From the NCBI GenBank assembly GCA_004026145.2, contig CP034994.1:14738400-14802399 (forward strand): a stretch of 64,000 bases of DNA, in the 5' to 3' direction. Shown here piece after piece: positions 10,457 through 21,966 of the stretch. Position numbers and translations under genes: made by a program. The notes beneath the pieces were generated by a model that searched no databases, was not told where the DNA came from, and saw only the letters and a program-made list of their open reading frames with translations. Position 1 is the first letter of the stretch. Each line of letters starts with the position of its first letter. The DNA is from Takifugu bimaculatus. Taxonomy: Eukaryota > Chordata > Actinopteri > Tetraodontiformes > Tetraodontidae.

Positions 10457-12247
10457 ACACTGAAGGGCCTGTGCATCGACAGTCAGCGCAGCAGAATCCT
10501 GCAGAGGCTGGAACTCTCCCTGGACATCCTCGCCGGCACCGTGGAGCGAATCTCCAACACGGCTGAGGTGCTCGGAGCCGTGCACCAGGTAGCTTTGAGT
10601 TAGCCTGGTTCTGTGGTAAACAGCTAGCTATATTTATTTTTAGCTAGAGTCATTCCAAGCTGCCTTTAGACTGAGCGGTGGGGTCTAACCTGCACAAGTC
10701 TGCAGTTCATTGCAGAAACTCATAGAAACAAAGAAAAAATAGATCCATGGTTTCAAATATAACATCATGCTTTTATACTTGAATGGTCAGATACAGCAGG
10801 AGGTGGTGGATGCGTGATGTGAATAACCGAACATCTACAACCTGCAGATTTGGAAGTCAGTGCTCTAGACTGTGCAGCCGTATTGTGTGTGCACCAGGAA
10901 GGCCTAGCAGTTTGAAAGCAGATGCAGTGTAGACTAAAAAATGAAGAAATCCTAAAGTGATTCTCAGTGCTGTCTTCTTCAGGAGGCGCGAGTGAGTCGG
11001 GCGGTGGAGCTGATGTTGGCTCACGTGGAGAATCTGAGGAGACAACACGATAAAAACGTATCAGATCTGGAGGAAGCCAAGAAGCTGATCCAGCAGCAGA
11101 GCATCTTGTCTCCCAGAGCATGTTCAGGTGTCTGATAGCTTCCCCAGGGCTGCTTCATACCTCACATGATCTTCAACGTGTGACTGATCAGAAATTTTCC
11201 AATGATTCCAGATCCAGAGGACAGTGACAGCCGAATGAGGAGCTTCCAGCAGGTATTTGTGTGTGCCTCATTAGTCACCATGACCCTTTCAGAACTTTAA
11301 AATCTGTATTTTTGTACGTCTTTCATGTATTTGACCCAGAATAGCAGCCGTCGGAGGGTCAGCATGTCATTCATTTCCAGGGAATCTCAGGTAATTCTGG
11401 CTTCTGTAGTTGTCGTCAACGTTGCTGGAAACAAATGTAGGAGAAACAAAGTGCTTCTTGGTCTGTGCAGGTGATAAAGCGACACCTGAAAAAACGAGTG
11501 ACGCAAAGCACCAAGAAGCCGGGCCGCTCTGGGTCCCCCAGCTCCGAGTCCAGCTGTTCGGTTTTGACCAAAGAGGACAACTGCTTGGTGGATGACAGGT
11601 GTCCTCATGAGGATCCTGGTCTGGTCTACCTCGGGGTTTCCACCCAGTCTTTGTTTACCTATTTTTTCCCTCTTTACAGACCAGCGAATCCAGATGACCC
11701 CCCATCAGCTCCACCTCCTCCAGCACAGTCTTCCATCCTCGACCCAGATCACCTCCCGAAACATCCTTCCAGCAGGAAGATGCAGAGGAAAAAGTACAAA
11801 AAGGCATCTTACAGTCTGCAGCAGACTCCACGGTCGCTAAACTCCATGTTGTTTTGCTGCTTTTCCGTTGTTTTTAGCAATGCTCCATCCCAGCGGGCTA
11901 AAACCGAGCTGTACATTTGTGTCCCTGTTTCAGTTCACCTCCGCCTGCTGTGCGACAGAGGCACAGGATCACGTCCTCGCTCGCCAGGAAAAAAGCAGAC
12001 AAAGATAAACGGAGTAAGGACGTTTACCACAGGCTTTCTGTGGGCAAGTAAGTCAGCGCCAGTATTTAAAGCTTTGGTGACGCTGCGTTGGCCTGATGTC
12101 TGACGGACCGCTGCCCTCAGGTCTGGGTCAGTGTGCAGGCGACCTCTGGCCCTCTGGCTGGACTGCTGCCGGTGGATGCTCCTCTTCATCTACATGTTGG
12201 TGCTTTTCTGCGTCATAACATTGACCTTCTTCCTGCTGGAGCTCTGA
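9684..12247 (+). CDS. IRAG/LRMP (Jaw1/MRVI1)-family tail-anchored ER protein
   Basis: Thirteen exons: 9684-9695, 9777-9837, 9910-9985, 10069-10096, 10213-10353, 10457-10588, 10983-11127, 11212-11252, 11340-11390, 11471-11598, 11680-11793, 11934-12047, 12121-12247. They total 1170 nt, or 389 aa. The MRVI1-family core runs from about residue 35 (ELSIIERVGLNSVEMSEKDLE). It continues through MAFAQIAMAFHCDQYTLKQR and a coiled coil to EVLGAVHQ and EARVSRAVELMLAHVENLRR. A Ser/Arg-rich, proline-rich linker follows (RRRVSMSFISRESQ). The last 20 or so residues are a single hydrophobic segment (LLFIYMLVLFCVITLTFFLLEL) ending at the stop, which makes it a tail anchor. Family members sit in the ER or nuclear envelope and associate with inositol-trisphosphate receptors. 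It is shorter than human LRMP (555 aa) or IRAG1, so I leave the paralogue open. The exact donor of exon 11 (AA|GTACAA) is inferred from phase. Confidence 0.85.
10412..10450 (+). repeat. (TG)n microsatellite abutting the exon 6 acceptor of the IRAG-like gene
   Basis: About 19 TG units are followed directly by TTTTCAG, the 3' splice site of the 132-nt exon at 10457. The repeat therefore replaces the normal polypyrimidine tract. Confidence 0.95.
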
Positions 12248-12315
12248 TGACGCCAGACTGCTCCTCTCAGTACCAGCGTCCATGTGCAGCCAGGTCCCAA
12301 AAGTTCTGGGCTGGG

Positions 12316-12321
12316 AATAAA
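12316..12321 (+). terminator. Poly(A) signal of the IRAG-like gene
   Basis: AATAAA 69 bp after the stop codon. Confidence 0.6.
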
Positions 12322-12410
12322 TATTTGAACAAAATATGCCTGTTTGTCTTTGGAGACGCCCGTCGACAGATGACAAACCCACATCTTTAGCCTTTAGGTC
12401 GTAATTTCTT

Positions 12411-12416
12411 TTTATT
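12411..12416 (-). terminator. Candidate poly(A) signal of inava
   Basis: TTTATT on the plus strand is AATAAA on the minus strand. It lies about 520 bp beyond the inava stop codon, in the tail-to-tail space with the IRAG-like gene. I see no clearly better signal nearer the stop. Confidence 0.4.
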
Positions 12417-12934
12417 AGAAATATGCAAAAAATGACCCAACACTTGGTTAGTAACAAAGCACCTTAGAGAATAACTCCACAATCATCAAACCACCGTTAA
12501 AGGCACCAGTGATTAATTAACAGCATACACAGAATATCAGTTTATCTCACATCAGATGAAAAATCCTTTAACTAGTTAAAAAGTTCTGCATTTTCCAAAA
12601 AAGCATAGATTCATGCCTACATCTTGTGAATGGTGCTGCTCAGGAACATAAATATATAATAATAATATTGAAAATTATATTAGGAATGGGCAAACTTAAT
12701 TAAAAACTTCTGGATTTAATGTGCAAAAAAACCTTTATAGACTAAAAATTTCAAATAAATAAACTGGAATGTTAGATTAAGTTTTAATTGAAAGACAAAC
12801 GTGCTCGTCGGCTTTGCGTTAGGTCCACGTCCTCAACAGATAATCTCAGAGTCCACAGTCGTAATAAATACAGAGATAAATAAAGCGACAACACACATCC
12901 TGCTCCACACGCTGCAGAGCAGTCAAGGTCTCGG

Positions 12935-15900
12935 TTACACCTGGCTCACTATTTCCGCATCCTCTGCCACGAACCACTGGACCGGAGTCCCGTCGGGGTC
13001 TCGCTGCAGAACCATGTTGCCTGAACCCTGTGAAAACAGGCGTGAAATTATGGGCTGGTTTATGAATATACAGCATTTACATCTGGTGGCTCTCGGCACC
13101 GACCTGTTGAAATGATGGCAGATGAGGGGAAGTAACGCTCGCGGGGCCCTGCTGATCCAAGCAGCCGGGCTGTACCTTCTGCAGCTGGATTCTCTGATGC
13201 CAGGACTTTAGTTCCTCTGACACGAGCTCCCGCGGCAACAGCCTGATGGCGTGGTTGGGGTACTCCTTCAGCGAGGGCGTTCTCACCAGTCTGGTGTAAG
13301 GTGGAGGGGGCTTCAGGATTCTGTTTGGGGACAGAGCCCTTTCTCGCCATTGCGGAGGTGTGTTTGCCACAGGAGGGGGCGACAGGCAGGGTGTTTCCAC
13401 CTCCGGGCCTTGAGGGGAGAGGGGGCCGTCCTCCATCGTAGCCCTGGTGCTTGTGAAGCTGGTCAGGCTCTTCTTCTGTGCTCCAAAATGGAATCCGTAC
13501 GGCGGCGGGCACAGCTTTGGTATCTCAGTGGGTCCGTCCCTGCCTGGGGAGCTGATGTAGGAGGAGGAAGAGTGCTCCGAGCTGCTGTCCTCAGAGCTGG
13601 ACAGGGAAGGACGCAGGGGAGAGTACTCTGGAGAGCGCACCATGAAGTTAGCCACACAGCATCGCTGGGGCAATCGGCCGCGCCCTCGACTGCCCTCTGC
13701 GATCCGGTCAGCAGATGACTTACTCTTGGGAAGTCTGTGGAGACACAGAACCATCAAAAGTGAATCAGGGATGTAGTCAGTCTGGCACTTCCTGTTTTAC
13801 TTTGATAGGAACAAAAGGAGTTTGACTTCTTTCCCATGTGTCTCTCTACCTCTTTCATTTTCTGACTATTTTTGCTTGTGGAGCCTCAGTTCCTCTATTT
13901 ATTCTGTTTTCCTCCCCCTAAACACCAGATTTAGAGCCAAGTGTTCCTGCATTGTTTTTCGTATGAGTTGTAAGACTTTAAATTCTGCGCTTTGTGTTGG
14001 CTTAATAATCTATAGGAGTTTTTCTGCATACCTGAAGGACTGGGTGTACTGTCGGCGTATATGCAGTTCTGGAGTAGAGGGCGCACTGATGGCGTTATTG
14101 TGGCGCAGCGCTGAGTTCCTGACGAACTGGGACAGAGGAATCCTGCAGCTCTCCACAGGCGCCGGGGTTCCCGCTGGACTACTGTAAACAAAGAAACGAT
14201 GCAGTGAGATATACAATGTTTGAAATGCCCCCCATAATTGTCTCCCTCACACAGTATTTATTCAGTTTTTGCTACAGTTCTTACCAGGACCTGCTGCTGG
14301 AGGCGGACTGAGGTTTAGAGGACCTCTGGTAGGGTTTATCCAGACTGGACTCTTTCCATGGGGAGTTCTGAATAGGGGAGCGCTCAGACTCGACACCGAG
14401 CTGCTTCAGTGATGGCGGAGATGAGTCAAGGGGGTCAGAGAAAGAAGTTTCCAACACAGGTGGAGAGAGGGGACTGGATGAGTCCACATCTATGAAATCA
14501 AAAACAGTCAATTGCTTTCAAATATGACCATCAAACTGTTCGTATTGAAAACAAATGTGGATATTTGCTGTAAATGAACTCACCATCGTCAAGAGCCACC
14601 ACGTCAGACAGGGAACTGTCATCAGACATGTTCAGATCTGCACAAAGATATGAAACATTCAGCTTCTTTTTCGAACCCGAGGACTTCATTACTACATTAC
14701 AATGGTTGGCCTGAAGGGGGCAGCAGCGCTCACCACTGATTTGGCTCCGTGACGCGGTGATGCACGGTGAGTTGCACTTGCTTTTGTTTCTGTGCTGGAA
14801 CAAAGCCTCCTGCAGTTGTTTCACTTTCTTCTCCTCCCTCTTGAACTGCTGCAGCCGGCTCTTCTTCTGTGGTTTACTGAGGTGCTCCTCCAGGGAGAGT
14901 TTGCGGGCCGCTTCATAGATCTGCTGATGCACAGCCAAGTCGGTTTCCAGTGTTTGCAGCTCTGCATCCTGTAAAGGAATCCTCTGTAATTTAGACTTTT
15001 TGGAAAAAAAATAAAATCTATTGCTTTTACTGATTTACTCTTAAACAGTGAAGATTGTTTGCACCTCTTTATCCAGAAGGATCACACTTTCATCCAGCTT
15101 GAATGAAGCTCCGATCCTCCTCCTGACCTGTGGCGGGTTCTCATCAGGCATCAGAGGATAGTCTGAAGGCATCTTTCCCGTCAGCTCCTGCCAACCCAAA
15201 ATGTTGTCAACCCAACTGTTGTCACAGCGTAAAATGTCTGATTGTGTCGGGATCGAGGAGACACTCACCGCCTCCCTGATGCAGAGTTGCCTGAGCTCCA
15301 GCAGGCAGAGTCCCAGACGTTCCTCCAGAGACTGGTGCTTAAGCTTCAGGGCTCTGGTGTTGGTGGTCAGGTCCTTTAATGAGGACGTGGGACTGTCTGG
15401 ACCTGAAATGTGCACAAGAGGTCAAAACCTTTAGAAATGGATACCAACAAAGTCAAGAGCTGACATGTTTATTTGTGTTAGTAGGTTGCATTCTGGGTCA
15501 AAGCGATGTCTTCAGACTTCCATTGCTGTGAGTAAAGCACGATGTAGTGTGAAGATCTGCTGGAACAGTGCAGGGTAAATACCCTGCTGTCACATGTCGA
15601 GTGGCCTAGTTTATATTTATATTTAATGTCTTTGTCCTCGATGAATGTATGCATTATTTTCTTTAACCACTGATTCTGCAGCCCATAAACAAAGAGTGTG
15701 CAATAGATGCAGAGTCACTTCCTTCTGTGAGGTCCTAGTTTGGCAAAAATAACTCCAACAACTTGTTGATTGACATTGCTCTAATCCAGTATGAAACAAG
15801 CCTGAAATCACTCAGAACTACACTTACAAAAGGGGCTGATAATTTTCAGGTTACACTTTCAGAAGACAATAGAGAAGGTCCTGATATGATCATACCTCAT

Positions 15901-16036
15901 TATAACAGGTGTTATCGGCTTACATTCTGCATATTTTGATGTCAGATGATCAATCTAGAGTCACATTCTTACCAGAGTGCAAAACAATTCCGCTGTCAGT
16001 GTCACTGATCTCCTCTTTACTTTCAATGGTCGTCAT
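12935..16036 (-). CDS. inava: Innate immunity activator INAVA (C1orf106), CUPID-domain protein
   Basis: Nine coding exons on the minus strand: 16036-15973, 15402-15269, 15187-15065, 14968-14734, 14637-14584, 14489-14285, 14181-14032, 13734-13176, 13027-12935. They total 1617 nt (538 aa). The start ATG at 16036 follows an in-frame TGA, which fixes it. INAVA landmarks occur in order: KEEISDTDSGIVLHSGPDSP, coiled coil, ELTGKMPSDYPL...VRRRIGASFKLDE (cytohesin-binding CUPID region), NSPWKESSLDKPY, APSTPELHIRRQYTQSFR, LVRTPSLKEYP, VSEELKSWHQRIQLQ, and the C-terminus PVQWFVAEDAEIVSQV. In mammals INAVA binds cytohesins and ubiquitin ligases. It tunes ARF6 activity, epithelial junctions and pattern-receptor signalling. 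The fish protein is shorter than the human one (about 660-680 aa), mainly in the low-complexity middle. FRMD4 and CCDC120 share the CUPID core, but the N- and C-terminal motifs match INAVA. Confidence 0.93.
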
Positions 16037-19000
16037 CGTGACTATTCTTCAGGTCGGGAAAGTATCTGTGAAAGAGTCAGATATCGAATAGACCAGTCAA
16101 AATCACTTTAAAAAGAAACTAGACTCTGGCGTTGTTTTCCAACCACACGGCTTCATTGAGTAACACTCCTGCTGCTTTACTAAATTAAGTGACCTGGCGA
16201 GTCTCCTTTCACACGCTTATCTATGCAGACGCTCCTTTCCATCCATCCTCCTCCTCCTTTTCTTTCTCCCCATCCACACTCGCTAACAAAGGAGGTGGAC
16301 CCTTTGGCTGACTCGGCACATGTGCAGAGGTTAATCCGAATCGTGGTGCCATGGCGACGGGGCACGGTTTAGGGAGCGTGTCGCCGTGAGGCGTGTCAGA
16401 GGGCGCGCAAGGGCCCAGCCCCCGAAAAGGAAAGCAGATGGCAGCAGGGATTGCACCACCCATGGACTGCACCTGTTCCCCCCCAAACACCCCTCCCTCT
16501 GCTCCCATTCAACCGGTGTCCAGAGAACCCTCTGGGGGCTTTGAAGTGGAAGAATGTCTCAATGGCGGGCTTGTCTGCGCAGCATCGGATCACAAGGCCC
16601 GTGCTGACTCCTGCACAACGCTGCCCGTTCGACTGACACACTTTCACAAACAGACAAGCACATTTCATGTTTATGGCCTGTCCTGCTCCATTGTTTCTCC
16701 CCAACAAAGATCTGACTGCCTGTTGGCAAAAACAAATGAGAGAGGAAACCAAAAGTGGAAAACAGGCACAAAAAACATCTACAAAATGACATCAGTGGGA
16801 CTGATTTTCTTTTAGCGTCAATTAATGATCAGATTTAAAATGAATCCTCTCTTCTCTCACCACCTTGATGTCCTTCAGAAAGGCCACAAGACTTCACTTG
16901 AAGAACCAGAAAATTGAATTGTTTGCAGCCATTTTTCTGCCATTGTCCTTCAAGGATGAACTTTATCAGTTATAGTCGTTCAGTGCAATTTCGTTATTAT
17001 AGCACATCCCAAATGAGCAAGTTTGCTTTGGTTATATTTTCCTGATATTTTAACTGAGAATTTCAATAAACTTTACTAAAAAAAACCCAACAACCCACAA
17101 CATCGTGTAAACAAAGCTTGTGTGGGAAGTAAATGAGTCAGGACATGAGGGGAGGAAATGTGAGTTGAAAACAAGCGCTACAAGGATGAATATTGTTGCT
17201 AGAGCTCCCACGTATAATCCCTGATTCTCGTCTCATCATCTTTGTTTGTAGATCGTTATCGGGCCCTTTCCTGCAGGGACCAGGAAGATACTGAGCCTGC
17301 GCTGCCGAAAACCTCCCCTAACAGGATATTATTGTGTATTCCATAGGCCTGACCCATTCACCACAGCAACTCATGTGAACTGACGCAGCTATGAGCAACA
17401 GGCAGCACAATGAGGCGCAGGCATATTGAGTCAGTGAAACAGCACTGCAACAAAAGGCCCTGTATCAACCATCAGCCCCACTAATCTGCTGTGGATGCAG
17501 GATCTGCTGACAGCACCGCTTCAGGCCCGAGCAGCATTACTGGGCTACAGGGAGTGGTCTCGAAAGGAGCCCCGAGTAAGTTTTGCAACGCTTCTCGCAG
17601 TCCAGATCCATGCTGCAGGATCTAAAACCTAAATAAAACCTAAGTTGACTGGACTCCAGGGTGGTAATGAGAGACAGGCGGGGTGATGCAGAGTCCCTCA
17701 GACTTTATAACTTTCACAACAAACTGTGGTTGGTGGTGGCGACCGACTGAATGGGAAGGTGGGTGGATGGGTGTGAACTGTAATGAAAAAGCAGACCCTG
17801 CTGCAGCTTCCAGCTTATTATCAAGAGAATGATGTCATTTTTCATATCTTTCATAGACACATAAATTATGAGGGTGTAGTAATCTGTGGGGAGAGTCAGA
17901 CAGTGCTAGTCCTTACTGAGATGAACAGGAATAGCACCATTTCCTGTGCTGATAGTATCATCACCACTGATGTACGCTGCTTTCTGATATCTCAAATGTA
18001 GCAGATGTGATTAGTTCTGAAGAAGAGCCGGGAGTGGGAGAAGACCATCCCACCCGTCCTCCTTTCTTACCAGACTGTGACAGCATCACAAGGGCGGAAG
18101 CGAATGTTTAGGGTACGAGATCATGATGTGGATACACTGTCTCCCGAATTTCCCCCACCACCCTTTCCCATGAGTTTCTGAAGCGCCGGCCTCCTGGAAG
18201 AACGCCTCGGCTGCTGTGCTCATTACCACTGTGGTCGGCCCAGGAATTACCGACGGGGAGCAGCCTTCGCCAGCGAAGCAGCGAGGGTTGCCTGAAACCA
18301 GACCTGGGCTTAGCTGGAACCCTGTAATTAAGATTCTCCGCAGAATGCTGATACAATGGAAGAAACCAAAATGACTTTACAGCGTGCCTTATTTCTAAGT
18401 TTGATAAAAGGCCAAAATCCATTCAGCAAAACGGATTTGAGTTCATGCTGGAGGAGAGAATGGTGGGAGAGAAGCAGAAGGAAAAGTCCCTGTTGTATAA
18501 CGATGTGTGCCCACGAAGACAATAGAAGCTGATCACTTTATTTTTGGAAATGTTTCTAACTCGCGCTGTCAAGCTGCTTTCTTCTCCTAGTTAACACTGT
18601 TCAGCTGTGCAGGTGTCTCTCCTTTCTCCTCTACAGGGGTAACAAACCCCTATCACACTTCTCTGTCAACCATATGTTGCCCAGACACTCCATCCCAGTC
18701 ACAGCCCAGTGACAGCGTAAATACAGCAGGCTAGAAGAGAAGACCCATTGTTCTCCACTGGATGGAGGGTTGGTTGGATACCATGACACCTTGTCCATTT
18801 TAGTCATTGTTTTAGGCTTCTTGGTGGACAACAACGTCATGGACGTTTCACTAACAAGTGTCCAATGGTGAAGAAATGGTGAAGTCTGAGGGGATAACAA
18901 CACACAGGTGTTATCTTTGTGGCCCGGGTAGCACTTTACTGTCTGTCAACACATAAACTAGGAGAGATTGTGTTTACTCTGTTGCTGTGATTCCCACCGA

Positions 19001-20911
19001 GCATCGTGGCCCCGGATAAAGCCATCAGGAGTTAATTGTAAAAGCAGCCTGTTAATGATCGAGCTAAAATGACAGAGAAGATGTTCAAAATGCACATTAC
19101 GCAATCATCCAGTTGTGCTAGAGCCATAGATGAGTGGTAAGGATCCATCTATGATAATGTGCTAATATACAAAGATATTTAGCAACACAAATAATTTACA
19201 GAAAAATAAAATGCAATATGTTCCCATTATTTGTTGCGCTTTCGTTGTTTTAAAATTTGCAGTCTAGCCAAAGGTACAAAGGAATTCCGTTTGAATGACA
19301 ATATGTTTAAGACAATATTTTAAGAAAAATTACCAGTAAAGTTAATGTTTGATCACACAAACTTTAAAATGTGTATTACTAACAATTACATTCCTGTTAA
19401 AAAATAAAGTTAAGCCACTGCTCTCTATGTACGCCACATCCCCGTGTCTCAGATACAACTGGGTTACTAAAGTTTAATACTTGCATTACTAATCATGCAG
19501 GTAAAAATCTTTGTTCTTACCCTTTAAAGTTAGAATTGCTCTTTTCTGTGGCATCCAGCTGCAGCGGTATCTCCGGCCGGACTTGTCCTGACTTTCTATA
19601 CTCAGATGGGATGAACGCTTGGGACATCTGTTACAGTCAACCCCACTTCTTCCTGTAGGGGGTTGAGTTTGCTTCTTTTGGTTTTATTGTATTAATTCCT
19701 TCTTCATCTTTTCACTCTTACATAGACATACCTAATTAATACACACTTTATGATTTTATACTAATCGGTAATGTCTTATTTTTAAGTGAAAATGATTATT
19801 TCTTTTCCCCAGTTGCAACCGTCTCCCCCGAGTTATTTAAAATGGTTCGGTCCGACGCTGCTCGGTTTCCAGACATGCTCTGCGTATTTACACAGCACGC
19901 GCCTCACCGAGAGAGAGGGCTTTTAATTTGAAAGGTTGCACAAAGGAGGAGCTGCAGCAGGGGAGATGAGTTTTACTAAAAGCCAATAAAGACAGATGTT
20001 TGATTACACAAGTCGGACAATAGTGGTCACTTCTTTCTCCATGTGGAAAAGAAAACCGCGTATATGCATTTAAGCTCCAAGAGGACATTTAAACTTGAAT
20101 TTTTAAAATTCAAAATGGAAAAACACTAGCGATTAATTGAATTAATTTTAATAATCTGTGCTTTATTATACATATTGATCTTTGTTTTTCTTCTGGTTTT
20201 AGTCTTGGTATTGGTTCATTATCCCTGCATCAGAAAAGATAATCGTATAGTTTTCCCTTTTTTGCATTGTAAGTGTAGAAAGATCATGTTTAACTCTTTT
20301 GAATTTTGCTCTAAGGCTGGAGGAATCTGGAACAACATCTAAACTTGTAGGCAACTCATCACTTGGATGTTTTTCTCTAGCAGAAAATTACACCACTGCA
20401 GCACAGAAATAGGTCAATCTTCATAAATAGAACTACTAATAATAGTAGAATCAACACCACTCCTACGAGTACTACTGATAATAATAATAAATTAGCCTGG
20501 CAGACCTCTAAAATGCTCTTAAGTAGATGTCCATGTGCTTTTGTTTGCTCACTGTCTACATGATCTTTTGAAACTGCTTTTGTGTTGGTTTAGAATCTAA
20601 ACTTTAGATGATCATCGGCTCCTAAAATCTACAGTACTACACCAAAACCAGGCTAGTTTTAAGCCTTCATCTGGTGGCTTCCAAATGTGTGAAGCACTTT
20701 AGCCAGGCCCTGGGGTATTCTTAGCCTATACTCTCTGAAAAGCCTCCACCAGATGGCCTGTGCTTTCTCCTCTTGTCCCGTGATGGAATGAAAAGCTCAG
20801 ATAATTAAAGTCGCAATATCCATGTGAAAGAGCCACCAGAGTGGGGGAGACGAGCCGCATGCAAATCAATTACCACTACTTGGATCTGTGTCCAGGGATA
20901 GCAAACCACTC
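16037..20911. other. Gene-poor stretch upstream of inava
   Basis: I find no conserved coding exon on either strand. The region holds the inava 5' end: an acceptor CACAG just upstream of the start codon implies at least one further 5' exon. One possible noncoding 5' exon lies near 19515-19600 on the minus strand, with a good donor GGTAAG, but nothing else supports it. GC is higher at 16180-16720. The other open frames here lack splice logic and family motifs, so I treat them as chance. Confidence 0.5.
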
Positions 20912-20917
20912 TTTATT
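20912..20917 (-). terminator. Candidate poly(A) signal of the FAM107-like gene
   Basis: TTTATT on the plus strand, AATAAA on the minus strand, 355 bp past the stop codon of the FAM107-like gene. Confidence 0.45.
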
Positions 20918-21271
20918 TACACAGAGCACACACTAGAAAGGCTGTAACAGAAATAGAGAAGCATATAAATGTGTGTCTTGGTGATATATGTGTGAAGAGT
21001 AAATCTGAAACATGAAGTGATGTGATGCCTCAACTAAAAAAAAACATGTGGAAGAATAGATATTAAAACACAAACATACAAAAAAAACCACCCTCAGCAT
21101 TTGTGTTGAGTTAAGATCCGCACATCGTTATAAATACAAAATAAGCAGGTCCACACACTCCTCAAAAAACACACACACACAACTTCAGACGTCTCTAAGG
21201 AATGGTGAATGTGTGTATGCATTAGTTCAGCAGAAGAACCTAAAGATGGGCCTGCTATAGTGATGGAAGCC

Positions 21272-21966
21272 TCATTGTTCGGGTGTCTGTGTTCGCCTCA
21301 GGTTGTCCTTCACACGCACAAACTCTGGGATCTTCTGCTGGTTCTCCCGCTGCCTGATCTCCTCTTGCTCGTACTAAAAAATAAAAAACGACAATATAGA
21401 CCAGCAGAAGCACTGTTACGGTCCAAACCCACCTGAAGCTGAAATAACTGTCTGTATATTTGAACTGTGTCTGCGTCATAACCCAGACAGGCAGAGTATT
21501 GATGTTGGTGCCTCAACTTTACAGTGAATTCAACAGAAATATCCCTGTTAGCAGCAGTTTCTTCACCCTGACCTCCTCTAGCTTCTGCTGCCTCTTGCGG
21601 AGCTCCGTCTCCAGGTCTGAGGGCCGCCGTTGTGCCATCTCCTCCTCCCTGTGCAGCTCCAGTCTGCGCTGCTCCAACACTCGCTTCAGCTCTGGCTTCT
21701 CCTCCAGCAGCAGGCCCCTGCATGGTCGACCACGCATAAACTCATATATAAACACTTGTTGGGATTGAAACAGCGGTTGCTTCTGAATCAGGCTGTTCCT
21801 TTGAACCGCGGTACCGTTTATGGCTGAGCAGAAGTTCTCGGTGAAGGTTCTGATAACTGGGTGCATCTACAGAGGTGCCATTCAGTCTCCTGGGCAGAGC
21901 GCTTTCATTGCTGTAGTCCACTGTGGCATGTCGGGATAACTGGCCTACGGAGGGCTCTGAAAACAT
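21272..21966 (-). CDS. FAM107-family actin-associated coiled-coil protein
   Basis: Three exons on the minus strand: 21966-21815, 21717-21573, 21373-21272. They sum to 399 nt (132 aa), a family-sized protein. The conserved FAM107 core is clear: SYQNLHRELLLSHKR, then KPELKRVLEQRRLE, SDLETELRKRQQKLE, and the C-terminal motif IPEFVRVKDNLRRTQ. Mammalian FAM107A (DRR1) and FAM107B bind and bundle actin and respond to stress hormones or heat. The start is uncertain. MFSEPSVG at 21966 recalls the MYSEI start of FAM107A. However, TTTTCAG|AGCC at 21957 could also be an acceptor for an unseen upstream exon. Which paralogue this is cannot be told from the window. Confidence 0.87.

Noticed and set aside
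11465..12103. 212-codon plus-strand open frame in the IRAG-like gene
   Set aside because: It runs through introns. Only 11471-11598 and 11680-11793 are supported as exons by splice sites, phase and family resemblance.
13251..13718. 155-codon plus-strand open frame opposite inava exon 8
   Set aside because: It is the antisense shadow of the long inava exon, whose minus-strand reading matches the INAVA family.
16393..16815. 140-codon plus-strand open frame upstream of inava
   Set aside because: No family motif, no splice signals and GC-driven openness; overlapping frames on the other strand are equally long.
18108..18522. Two overlapping minus-strand frames of 104 and 64 codons
   Set aside because: No conserved motif and no consistent exon structure.
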